Positions 33,734-41,008 of a DNA stretch of 41,008 nt are shown piece by piece. The stretch is from an uncultured Saprospiraceae bacterium. GTDB lineage: Bacteria; Bacteroidota; Bacteroidia; Chitinophagales; Saprospiraceae. A program made the position numbers and the translations under genes. Position 1 is the first letter of the stretch, and every line of letters starts with the position of its first letter. The stretch spans positions 1 to 41,008 of the forward strand of contig CALLPK010000079.1 of NCBI GenBank assembly GCA_938015415.1. The letters are read 5' to 3'. The notes below the pieces were generated by a model. It saw nothing but the letters and a program-made list of their open reading frames with translations, was not told where the DNA came from and did not search any database.

Positions 33734-34930
33734 TTAATATTTTTCTTTTCGACTTCTTAATAATGCTTCTACGTAATAGTAATCTGCGTAAATGATAGGA
33801 GCATCCATTTCAAATTTTCCTGGAATACTACCGACACTGTGTTTAAGAAAAAAGGGTGCTTTATGTAATTGATATTTTTCTTTTTCTAAACTCTCTAAAA
33901 TTTGCTGTGCCCAGGTCAGATATTTAGTGGCGTTGGCCGGATCATATTTGCTCAGTTCAAAGAGTCCGGATGCGGTCACAGTGGCAGCCGAAACATCACG
34001 GGGTTCATCCGGAATATTGGGCGCATCATAATCCCAGTATGGGATCAGATCCGGCGGGAGGTTGGGATGCGTAAAAATAAAATTGGCAATTTTTTTAGCC
34101 TGTTCCAAAAAGACGGGATTTTTGGTATAGCGATAAGTTACCGTAAAACCATAAAGGCCCCAAGCTTGTCCTCTACTCCACGCGGATTCGTGATTTAATC
34201 CCTGGTGGGTATTTTTTTTCTCAATTTCACCCGTTTTGGGATCATAAGAAATGACGTGGTAAGAACTATGATCAGGCCGGAAGTGATTTTTCAGTGTTGT
34301 CTTGGCGTGTTGGTTTGCGATGTGATAAAAGCTCGAATCTCCCGTTAATTTAGTCGCTTCAAACATCATTTCCAGGTTCATCATATTGTCAATAATAACG
34401 GGAAATTTCCAAACATCAGCGTGATGATCCCAGGAACGAATGGCCCCCACGGTGGGATTGTAGCGGGTAGATAAGGTTTTGGCAGCAGTCACAAAAACAT
34501 CTTTATAAGCTTCTTCTTTGGTTATTTTATAAGCATTCCCAAAAGGGCAGTAGATTTTAAATCCCAGGTCGTGGGTTCCGTCATCAAATTTTTCTTTTTC
34601 AACAAAAGACTGCCATTGGATGGCCGCTTGCTTCAATGGTTCTTCTTTACTAAAGCTGTATAATTCCCAGAGCATTCCAGGAAAAAAGCCACTGGTCCAG
34701 CTCTTGGATTTGGTTCCTTTTAGTTGTCCATCGGATTCTATGGTTCGAGGAATATGCATAGAATCGACCGGAATGCCAGGCAGGTACCCGAGCATTCTAT
34801 TACTCAGTTCCTCAAGTCTTTTCTCAGGTGAAAATGCAGCGTCGTTGGCAGGTTTGTCTTTTGGGGAAACACGACAGGCAGCCAATACAAATAAGATAAA
34901 CGCAAAACCAACAATATTAATATTTTTCAT
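33734..34930 (-). CDS. GH88 unsaturated glucuronyl hydrolase, lipoprotein
   Basis: A 398-aa lipoprotein (Cys19 in VLAACR) that removes the unsaturated uronate at the non-reducing end of lyase products by a hydration mechanism. The fold is an alpha/alpha-six barrel. The two expected aspartates are present: Asp121 in GTHDLGFKIY and Asp181 in PVIIDNMMNLEMM. Other marks are WTSGFFPGMLWELYS, HQGLNHESAWSRGQAWGLYGFT and DVSAATVTASGLFELSKY. The product becomes 5-keto-4-deoxyuronate, the KduI substrate, tying this unit to the catabolic genes 12 kb downstream. It is the first gene of the tight enzyme unit, preceded by candidate regulator repeats. Confidence 0.93.
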   Translation of the reverse strand: MKNINIVGFAFILFVLAACRVSPKDKPANDAAFSPEKRLEELSNRMLGYLPGIPVDSMHIPRTIESDGQLKGTKSKSWTSGFFPGMLWELYSFSKEEPLKQAAIQWQSFVEKEKFDDGTHDLGFKIYCPFGNAYKITKEEAYKDVFVTAAKTLSTRYNPTVGAIRSWDHHADVWKFPVIIDNMMNLEMMFEATKLTGDSSFYHIANQHAKTTLKNHFRPDHSSYHVISYDPKTGEIEKKNTHQGLNHESAWSRGQAWGLYGFTVTYRYTKNPVFLEQAKKIANFIFTHPNLPPDLIPYWDYDAPNIPDEPRDVSAATVTASGLFELSKYDPANATKYLTWAQQILESLEKEKYQLHKAPFFLKHSVGSIPGKFEMDAPIIYADYYYVEALLRSRKEKY

Positions 34931-34962
34931 AAAAATTTGACTAATTCAAAGAATTCCGATTG

Positions 34963-34970
34963 TAAAACTA
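34963..34970 (-). promoter_or_regulatory. Candidate -7 box for the GH88 operon
   Basis: TAGTTTTA on the minus strand is one base from TAnnTTTG and lies 32 nt upstream of the GH88 ATG. No TTTG -33 element is seen, which suits an activator-dependent promoter next to the repeats at 34996-35034. Confidence 0.35.
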
Positions 34971-34995
34971 AGGATGAAAATCAGGAAAAAAATCT

Positions 34996-35034
34996 ATAAT
35001 AGGGTGGAAAAATGTAATAATATGGGAAAAAATG
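34996..35034. promoter_or_regulatory. Direct repeat, candidate HTCS operator
   Basis: ATAATAGGGTGGAAAAATG (34996-35014) is followed by ATAATATGGGAAAAAATG (35017-35034), offset 21 bp, two turns of the helix. It lies between the HTCS stop and the GH88 start, just upstream of the expected -33 position. The AraC-type HTH of the adjacent HTCS would bind such a tandem site. Confidence 0.45.
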
Positions 35035-35053
35035 GTGTTTTGAGGAATCAAAA

Positions 35054-38000
35054 TCACGTTTTCAGTTGCTTTCCATACACTGATGGTAGAATGTTAAATT
35101 GCTCCTTAAAGCACTTACGGAAGTATTTTGGATCTTTGAAACCGACTTTATAAGCTATTTCTGAAACGTTTAGCTTTTGAGTTTTTAACAGTTGCGCTGC
35201 GCGTTTTAACCGAATGGTTTTGATAAAATTATTGGGAGTTTGGCCGGTCAGGGCTTTTAATTTAGTAAAGAGGAGCGCCCGGCTGACGGTCAGATCGGTA
35301 GCAAATTGCTGCACATTAAACAGGTAATTGTCAATATTATTTTCAACAATCGTCATTGCATTTTCGAGAAAAACTTCATCGGCGGAAGTGATCAGGATTT
35401 CTTTCGGGTCAAAGGTAAGCACCCGCGCAAATTTGTTTTTTATTTCTTGTCGCGCCTGGATGGTATTACGGACGCGCAGGCGCAGTTCTTCCGGATCAAA
35501 AGGTTTGGTTATGTAATCGTCCGCCCCTGTTTTTAATCCTTCGATTTTAAATAAACCAGCGGTTCTGGCGGTTAAAAGAATGATTGGAATGTGACTAATT
35601 TCGATATCCGTTTTTACCTTTCGGCAAAAGGTGATCCCATCCATCTGAGGCATCATAACGTCACTAATAATTAATTCGGGAGGCTGTTCTTTTGCTTTTT
35701 GCAACCCTTCTACCCCGTTTTCGGCGGTAATTATTTGATAATTATCATTCAGTGTTGCGTGAATATAGGCCCGGATATCCGCATTATCTTCGACGATTAA
35801 AAGTAGCGGTTGTTCTTTGGTCCCAGAGATTTTTTCGGTCTCCGTGGGCTGAGCCACCACTGGTTCATTGACTATTTCCGAAAGGATATAAGGTTGGATT
35901 TGCTGATTTTTATAGTTTTCTTCCCAATTTATTTCCTGTTTAATTTTGGCTTTGTCGATCGGAATCTCCACCACAAACGTTGCGCCTTGTTTCTTTTCGT
36001 TAAGTTGAGGTTGCACATAAATTTTTCCTCCGTGCAATGCTACCATTTGCCTGGATATTGCCAAGCCAACACCAGATCCTTTGATGGCCGACGGTTGGGA
36101 TACCTCTTTTTCGTAAAACCGCTTAAAAATCTGGTCATGTAGTTCTGGTGTAATTCCTGGTCCGCTGTCCTGCACTTGCACTTCTACGGAATGATTGACT
36201 TGCTTGACATGGAGGGATATTTTTCCGCCCTTTGGCGTAAATTTAAAAGCGTTTGAGAGTAAGTTAAAAAAGACCTTTTCTAATTTATCCTGATCAAATC
36301 CTACGATCAGCGTTATTTCGTTGGTAAAAAACTGGTAATCAATATTTTTAGAATTTGCGTGTTCTTGAAAAAGCAAATAAATTTCTTTCAGAAAATTTAT
36401 GATATCATGTTCCACGATTTTCATCGGTTCGTGGTCCGTTGCCAATTTCCGAAAGGTCATTAGTTGATTCACCAAATTAAGTAGTCGCCGGGCATTTTTT
36501 TCAACCAATACGAGTTGAGTAGTTACGCTTTCCGGTTGATTATTCCTGGACAGGAGTTGTTTTAGGGGACCTAAAATCAAGGTGAGTGGCGTCCTGAATT
36601 CGTGGGTAATATTGGTATAAAAACGTAATTTCATTTCGTGTATTTCGTCCTGTTTTTCTTTTGAAACTTGTTGAAGTTGCAAAGTATGTCCCAATCTGAT
36701 ATAGCGAATTAAGGCATAGATGGCCATGCCCAGGATGAAAAGATAAATGAGGGAAGCCCACCAAGTTCGATAAGCAGGCGGTTGAACGATGATCTCGATC
36801 GTCCTTTCCTGTTCATTCCAGAGACCATCGCTGTTGGCGCCTTTAAGACGAAAAGTGTAGCTACCTTCTTTTTGTATTGCGTAGCTTGCCGCCGTTTTCC
36901 CAACGGAAAAATTCCATTCTTTATCCAGACCTTCCAGCATGTAAGCGTAGCGATTATTTTCGGGACTAAAATAATCCAGGGCGGCAAAACTGATGGTGAA
37001 GTTAGCTTCGTTATAATTAAATTTAAGCGATTCTGTGTAATTAATACCCTTTTGCAAAAGCGTATTTTTTTCCCGAACAGTTACTATATTATTATTTTGT
37101 CGAAGCTCGGTAAAAACAATGGGCGGTATAAATTTATTAGGTTGAATATGTTGCGGGTTAAATTCGGTAAACCCGTTAATCCCGCCGAAAAGAAAATTAT
37201 TTGAGCGCGTTTTATAGTAGGCGTTAAAATTGTGTTCCAGGTTGGCCAGGCCATTAGAATAATCATAATTGGTAAATGACTTTTCTTTCAGATTAAACCT
37301 TGTGATTCCATTATTTGTACTAAGCCATACCTCTTCTTCGTTGAATTCTAAAATTCCAAAGATCGTATTTCCTGCTAATCCATCCGCGGTAGTAAAATGC
37401 GTACTTTTTCCATTTTCAGGATCAAAAAGATACAAACCGTTGGTATAGGTACCCATCCATATTTTTTGGTTACTGCTTTCCTGCAGGGAGTAGATCGTTT
37501 CGTTGGGAAAATAGGTTTTAAACTTATTGGGCAACCCATTTTCATCCAAAAACACTTTATTGAGTCCTTTTTCGGTTCCGATCCAAAAATTTTCAGTAGC
37601 CGTTTTCAAAACAACTCTGACCAGATCCGAGCTGATGCTATTCGTGTCTTTAGCATTTTCCGAAAAATTATGAAATTTATTGGTAGTAACTTCCAGGATA
37701 TCCAGTCCACTTCCGTAGGTTAGTACCCAAAGCAGATCACCTTCTTTGTGTAAACCGTAGACACTATTATTTGACAGTGACGTGCCGCCGGCAGCTAGAA
37801 TATTTTTATCAAAAGCATTGGCCTTGAAGTGCGTAAATTTTCCACTTGGAATGTCTAACCGGTTTAAACCTCTTTTAAATGTTCCGATCCAAAGCTGATC
37901 TTTGTCTAAAAGCATTGTTTTGATATTATTCCCACTTAAGGAGTTTTTTACTCCTGACTGAAATTGATAATGCTGAAATTGATTCTTCTCTTTATCAAAA

Positions 38001-39169
38001 TAATTCAAGCCACCGCCTTCGGTACCGATCCATAAATTATTTTTTTCATCTTCGGCAAATGAGCTAACTACATTTCCACTTAGCGAATTTTGGTTGGGAA
38101 TATATTTAAAGTTTTTAAATTGGTTATACTTGTCTACCCAGTGATTTACCCCGCCATAATAGGTTCCTATCCACAAGCTACCACTTCGATCTACGTAAAG
38201 GGAATGAATTGACTGATCAGAAATTCCGGTATTTGAGAATACTTCTTTTTTTAAAATCTTAAATTCCGTTTGACCTTTTTCTAATAAATTGAGACCATCA
38301 AAGGTACCGACCCACAGGTTCTCATTATGATCCATGACCATTGATCGAATCGTATTATGACTTATTTTGTGCTGAGCATTTTTGTCGCTTTTATAAATGG
38401 TCATTTTATTTTGGGAACGATTCCAATAGTTTAATCCGCCTCTATCTGTTCCAATCCATAAATTATGATCGGGATTTTCTACTATACTTTTGATGTGGGT
38501 ATCACTCAAAGAGATATTTTCTATCTGCTCAAAACGTAAAGTATCTTCTTCCAGCAACCGGTACAAGCCATCGTTGGTTCCTACCCAAATCTGATTTTCC
38601 GAATCTTCAAAAATCACTTTAATATCTTTGCTAACTATATCAAGGTTACGCGAATCCTTAAGATAGTATCTGATAAAATTGTCTTGCTCTTTTTGATATA
38701 AATTCAAACCAATAGACGTACCCACCCACAATCGACCTCTCGAATCCCTAAAAACCTGCCGGATAACATTATTGGATAAGGAAGTACTATCGGTAACAGC
38801 ATTCAGATAATTGCTAAATTTATCCATTCCCATTTGGTATCGTCCCAAACCCGAAATAGTTCCGATCCATAAGTCATGGGTGACCGGATCACTGTAAAGA
38901 TAGCGAACATCATCGGCCACCAGACTAGGACTGGAAGTGTCTTTTTTGTATACCTTAAATTGGTATCCGTCAAATTTATTTAACCCATTTCTAGTTCCAA
39001 ACCACATAAATCCAGCACTGTCCTGGGCAATGGCAAAAACGGATACCTGTGACAAACCATCTCTTTTTGACAAGTGCTGAAAAGAAGTCACTTCTTGTCC
39101 ATCTAAATGACAAGTAGCACTTATTATCATTCCCAACCAAAATAACCATTGCCAAAATACCTCTTTCAT
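35054..39169 (-). CDS. Hybrid two-component system sensor/regulator (HTCS)
   Basis: A 1371-aa single-polypeptide sensor and transcription factor. The order is signal peptide (1-24), a long run of two-component-regulator propeller repeats (about 30-690, with many copies of LW(I/V)GT..GL and SLS.N.(I/V)), a Y_Y_Y domain (about 730-797), and a membrane span near 803-822. Inside the cell are HisKA with His856 in NITHEFRTPL, HATPase_c (about 960-1070, FFNLLSNAFKFTPKGG), a receiver with Asp1170 in IISDVMMPQMDG, and an AraC-type HTH (about 1265-1365, ending PSVYGKQLKT). The periplasmic propeller binds a breakdown oligosaccharide and the HTH turns on the locus. Probable targets are the GH88-to-lyase genes directly downstream, 123 nt away, and perhaps the catabolic cluster. 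The ligand is unknown; an unsaturated glucuronate oligomer is a reasonable guess. Confidence 0.94.
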   Translation of the reverse strand: MKEVFWQWLFWLGMIISATCHLDGQEVTSFQHLSKRDGLSQVSVFAIAQDSAGFMWFGTRNGLNKFDGYQFKVYKKDTSSPSLVADDVRYLYSDPVTHDLWIGTISGLGRYQMGMDKFSNYLNAVTDSTSLSNNVIRQVFRDSRGRLWVGTSIGLNLYQKEQDNFIRYYLKDSRNLDIVSKDIKVIFEDSENQIWVGTNDGLYRLLEEDTLRFEQIENISLSDTHIKSIVENPDHNLWIGTDRGGLNYWNRSQNKMTIYKSDKNAQHKISHNTIRSMVMDHNENLWVGTFDGLNLLEKGQTEFKILKKEVFSNTGISDQSIHSLYVDRSGSLWIGTYYGGVNHWVDKYNQFKNFKYIPNQNSLSGNVVSSFAEDEKNNLWIGTEGGGLNYFDKEKNQFQHYQFQSGVKNSLSGNNIKTMLLDKDQLWIGTFKRGLNRLDIPSGKFTHFKANAFDKNILAAGGTSLSNNSVYGLHKEGDLLWVLTYGSGLDILEVTTNKFHNFSENAKDTNSISSDLVRVVLKTATENFWIGTEKGLNKVFLDENGLPNKFKTYFPNETIYSLQESSNQKIWMGTYTNGLYLFDPENGKSTHFTTADGLAGNTIFGILEFNEEEVWLSTNNGITRFNLKEKSFTNYDYSNGLANLEHNFNAYYKTRSNNFLFGGINGFTEFNPQHIQPNKFIPPIVFTELRQNNNIVTVREKNTLLQKGINYTESLKFNYNEANFTISFAALDYFSPENNRYAYMLEGLDKEWNFSVGKTAASYAIQKEGSYTFRLKGANSDGLWNEQERTIEIIVQPPAYRTWWASLIYLFILGMAIYALIRYIRLGHTLQLQQVSKEKQDEIHEMKLRFYTNITHEFRTPLTLILGPLKQLLSRNNQPESVTTQLVLVEKNARRLLNLVNQLMTFRKLATDHEPMKIVEHDIINFLKEIYLLFQEHANSKNIDYQFFTNEITLIVGFDQDKLEKVFFNLLSNAFKFTPKGGKISLHVKQVNHSVEVQVQDSGPGITPELHDQIFKRFYEKEVSQPSAIKGSGVGLAISRQMVALHGGKIYVQPQLNEKKQGATFVVEIPIDKAKIKQEINWEENYKNQQIQPYILSEIVNEPVVAQPTETEKISGTKEQPLLLIVEDNADIRAYIHATLNDNYQIITAENGVEGLQKAKEQPPELIISDVMMPQMDGITFCRKVKTDIEISHIPIILLTARTAGLFKIEGLKTGADDYITKPFDPEELRLRVRNTIQARQEIKNKFARVLTFDPKEILITSADEVFLENAMTIVENNIDNYLFNVQQFATDLTVSRALLFTKLKALTGQTPNNFIKTIRLKRAAQLLKTQKLNVSEIAYKVGFKDPKYFRKCFKEQFNILPSVYGKQLKT

Positions 39170-39232
39170 GTCTTAATGTGCTATTTTCAAATAGTAAAAG
39201 TTACCAAACCATTATAGTAATAACTACTATCA

Positions 39233-39266
39233 CAAATATAATCTATTTCATTTTAAAGGATACAAT
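39233..39266 (-). promoter_or_regulatory. Promoter of the HTCS gene
   Basis: On the minus strand, TATATTTG (39240-39233) is a perfect TAnnTTTG box, with ATTG (39266-39263) 22 bp upstream as a weak -33 element. The leader to the ATG at 39169 would be about 55-60 nt. An ATAGTA...TACTAT repeat lies next to the box at about 39214-39230. Confidence 0.45.
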
Positions 39267-39293
39267 CCCAATTCACCGTAATCTAAGTTATGA

Positions 39294-39316
39294 TTAGAAA
39301 TAATTCGAATTTCTAA
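39294..39316. repeat. AT-rich palindrome between HTCS and fbp
   Basis: TTAGAAAT (39294-39301) and ATTTCTAA (39309-39316) form an 8-bp inverted repeat around AATTCGA. It lies in the 288-bp divergent gap and could be an operator for either gene. The rest of this gap shows only the HTCS promoter and a weak TACCTTGG box near 39338. Confidence 0.3.
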
Positions 39317-39457
39317 AAAATTCTAATTTTTAATCTTACCTTGGTTTTTCATCTAAAGTTGTTTAAGTAGGTCCACAAAGAGGGAAGCAAAATATCTGCT
39401 GGGGCAGGCGAGCTTTATTTATTAATAACATTTTTCACTACAAAAAAAACAAGAATA

Positions 39458-40501
39458 ATGTCAGTAGATTTAACAGAAAACAGCATGAACGAATTAACTA
39501 CCCTGGGAGAATTTGTTGTAAAAAATCAGGCAGATTTTCCGTATGCAAAAGGGGAACTGAGCAGATTGCTAAGCTCGATCAGGTTGGCGGCTAAAATCAT
39601 GAACAGCCAGTTGAGCAAAGCCGGATTGGTGGAAAACCTGATGGGGGAAGTGGGTGAAAAAAATATCCAGGGCGAGGAACAAAAAAAGCTGGACCTATAC
39701 GCGAATCAACTTTTTATCAACGCCCTAAAGGCCAGAAACGAAGTCTGTGGAATTGGTTCTGAGGAAGAAGATAAAACCATTATTTTTGAAAATGAGGCCG
39801 GCGTCAACGGAAAATATATCGTACTGATCGATCCGGTGGATGGCTCCTCCAATATTGAAGTAAATGTATCGGTAGGAACCGTTTTTGCCATTTACCGCCG
39901 AACCTCTCCGATTGGAACAACGGCCACTAAAGAAGATTTTCTGCAACCTGGTAGCGAGCAAGTAGTGGCTGGTTACGTAATTTATGGCTCCTCGACCATG
40001 TTGGTGTTTACCTCCGGAAATGGGGTCAATGGATTTACCTACGATCCAGCTATCGGCGTATTTTTCCTTTCGCATCCCAATATGAAAATTCCGGAAGACG
40101 GTAGTACTTATAGTATCAACGAAGGCAATCACGCCTACTTTTCGGAGCCTTTAAAAGCTTATCTTGATTATTGCAAATCGGTGGATAATGCGACCAAGCG
40201 TCCATATACCGGGCGCTACATTGGCTCGATGATCTCCGATGTACACCGTACGCTACTCAAAGGAGGTATCTATCTGTATCCCAATTCCAGTATTGCTCCC
40301 AACGGAAAACTACGGCTTTGTTATGAGTGTAATCCTATGGCTTTTTTGGTGGAACAAGCCGGGGGAAAATCCTCGGATGGAAGCCAGTCGATCATGGATT
40401 TAAAACCTACCGACATTCACCAGCGAACGGCATTTTATACGGGGTCGAAGAAAATGGTGGAAAAACTGGAGGAGATACTGGGAAGAGCAACCAATGCCTG
40501 A
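39458..40501 (+). CDS. fbp: Fructose-1,6-bisphosphatase, class I
   Basis: A 347-aa cytoplasmic enzyme of gluconeogenesis that hydrolyses fructose-1,6-bisphosphate. Class I motifs are clear: [28 protein letters not shown], the metal-binding [27 protein letters not shown] (Asp125 and Asp128), [59 protein letters not shown] and [11 protein letters not shown]. Length fits the family (about 335). Growth on uronates yields pyruvate and triose phosphate, so this enzyme would be needed for hexose synthesis, but fbp is also a general housekeeping gene and its position here may be coincidence. It is divergent from the HTCS gene. Confidence 0.96.
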   Translation: MSVDLTENSMNELTTLGEFVVKNQADFPYAKGELSRLLSSIRLAAKIMNSQLSKAGLVENLMGEVGEKNIQGEEQKKLDLYANQLFINALKARNEVCGIGSEEEDKTIIFENEAGVNGKYIVLIDPVDGSSNIEVNVSVGTVFAIYRRTSPIGTTATKEDFLQPGSEQVVAGYVIYGSSTMLVFTSGNGVNGFTYDPAIGVFFLSHPNMKIPEDGSTYSINEGNHAYFSEPLKAYLDYCKSVDNATKRPYTGRYIGSMISDVHRTLLKGGIYLYPNSSIAPNGKLRLCYECNPMAFLVEQAGGKSSDGSQSIMDLKPTDIHQRTAFYTGSKKMVEKLEEILGRATNA

Positions 40502-40630
40502 GTGAATAGCTAAAAGGCAGAGTGTTCAATTGATGAAAAAACTTCTGTACTTTTGTAAAGTAATTGGTTGCAAGATTTTAGCTTTTTCTTTATTCTTTCT
40601 GTTCATTTTTTTGCAGAAAAAAAAACTACA

Positions 40631-40646
40631 CCTGACGGCAGTCAGG
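40631..40646. repeat. Palindrome CCTGACGGCAGTCAGG
   Basis: CCTGAC pairs with GTCAGG around GGCA. It is strikingly GC-rich in AT-rich surroundings and looks like a dispersed intergenic palindrome, though only one copy is in the window. Confidence 0.4.
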
Positions 40647-40799
40647 CTCAAGGTCGGAGGTTTCGCACGAAGCAAGAACTTTTTCGTTTATCAAGAAAAT
40701 TTTGTCAAGAATAAATTTTCATAAAATCGAAATTTAACTATCAAATTTCACAGAAGATTTTTTTTTATTTGCTGAGTAGATTGAACACCCACCAGCTGT

Positions 40800-40849
40800 T
40801 GGCTTCCCTGAATCGTGTCTTCGACCGTGTTTTGGGAAGCCATTTTTTT
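40800..40849 (+). terminator. Terminator-like hairpin downstream of fbp
   Basis: TGGCTTCCC (40800-40808) pairs with GGGAAGCCA (40834-40842) and seven T follow at 40843-40849. The 25-nt loop is longer than usual. It lies 300 nt past the fbp stop. Confidence 0.5.
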
Positions 40850-41008
40850 AGTCCTGGTTTGTTCTTTATAATAAATCTATTTTGAAAATTAATAACTTGC
40901 TCAAAACGTCAGAAGAGACATTCTTAATTATTCATTAACGAATTATTCATTATTTTTAATAAACAAAACCCCTTCATCTTGTCCAACCTTCCCATCATCT
41001 CAGGCATC

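Larger units (their letters stand above)
40548..40849 (+). ncRNA. Candidate small RNA or long fbp 3' UTR
   Basis: A perfect -7 box TACTTTTG (40548-40555) is followed by about 290 nt without a gene, a GC-rich hairpin at 40631-40646, and a terminator at 40800-40849. No known RNA family is recognised. The -33 side is weak, so this may simply be the fbp trailer. Confidence 0.25.
40502..41008. other. Non-coding stretch after fbp
   Basis: About 500 AT-rich bases with no convincing gene. An open frame of 64 codons at 40530-40724 reads as low-complexity Lys/Phe-rich sequence and starts upstream of a promoter-like box, so I do not call it. Visible features are TACTTTTG at 40548-40555, the hairpin CCTGACGGCAGTCAGG at 40631-40646, and a terminator-like hairpin at 40800-40849. 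The final 150 bases show nothing clear. Confidence 0.5.

Noticed and set aside
36782-37204. 140-aa open frame antisense to the HTCS gene
   Set aside because: It lies wholly inside the Y_Y_Y/propeller coding region of the HTCS, with no independent support.
7584-39169. One single glucuronoxylan utilisation locus
   Set aside because: No GH67, GH115 or GH43 is present to connect xylan to free glucuronate, and the two halves have separate regulators and opposite strands. I list joint action only as a hypothesis.
40530-40724. 64-aa open frame after fbp
   Set aside because: Composition is low-complexity Lys/Phe, there is no domain, and its start lies upstream of the promoter-like box. The C-terminal half reads through a palindrome.
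40522-40788. GTGTTCAAT and ATTGAACAC inverted repeat after fbp
   Set aside because: Nine bases at 250-bp spacing in AT-rich DNA is expected by chance in a region this size.
1-41008. CRISPR array, tRNA, rRNA, phage or defence system
   Set aside because: No regularly spaced repeats, no tRNA-like cloverleaf noted by eye, and no cas, toxin, restriction or phage structural genes among the frames.

Overview
The window looks like a chromosomal segment of a carbohydrate-degrading Bacteroidota. Signs are SusC/SusD pairs, an ECF sigma/FecR pair, a hybrid two-component system, type IX secretion (T9SS) C-terminal sorting domains, lipoprotein signal peptides ending in SxC or AxC, and TAnnTTTG-like -7 boxes. 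Moderate-to-low GC and the gene mix suggest a Saprospiria/Lewinella-like lineage; that placement is inference.

Layout. 1-1887: a complete-looking IS1182-type insertion sequence starting at base 1, with inverted repeats that also form inward-facing terminator-like hairpins. 1888-7390: household genes: a short PhnA/YjdM-like protein, a membrane protein of unknown role, a PIF1/RecD-like helicase, an unlisted 42-aa membrane protein, a GT-C glycosyltransferase, and methylglyoxal synthase overlapping a TetR regulator. 7584-20575 (+ strand): a xylan-type polysaccharide utilisation locus: ECF sigma factor, FecR anti-sigma, SusC with an STN signalling domain, SusD, a surface glycan-binding lipoprotein, a T9SS protein made of five tandem binding-type modules, and a T9SS GH10 xylanase. 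A strong terminator at 20637-20673 ends it.

20767-39169 (- strand): a uronate locus. From its 5' end it has a hybrid two-component sensor/regulator; then GH88 unsaturated glucuronyl hydrolase, a GH2 enzyme, a DUF4861 lipoprotein and an alginate-lyase-superfamily (PL38-like) lipoprotein in a tightly packed unit; then a broken T9SS sorting-domain relic; then an SDR (likely fructuronate reductase), UxuA, UxaC, a TRAP transporter (DctP, DctQ, DctM), KduD and KduI. 39458-40501: class I fructose-1,6-bisphosphatase, followed by about 500 bases without a convincing gene that may encode a small RNA.

How it may work together (inference): the + strand locus binds and cuts xylan at the cell surface and imports oligomers by SusCD. 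The - strand locus depolymerises a glucuronate-containing glycan by lyase, GH88 and GH2 chemistry in the envelope. The TRAP system takes monomeric uronates across the inner membrane. KduI/KduD handle the unsaturated monomer and UxaC/SDR/UxuA handle saturated glucuronate; both routes meet at 2-keto-3-deoxygluconate (KDG). KDG kinase and KDPG aldolase are not in the window. The two loci converge and use different control systems: ECF sigma/anti-sigma with STN-SusC, and an HTCS with a candidate direct-repeat operator upstream of GH88.
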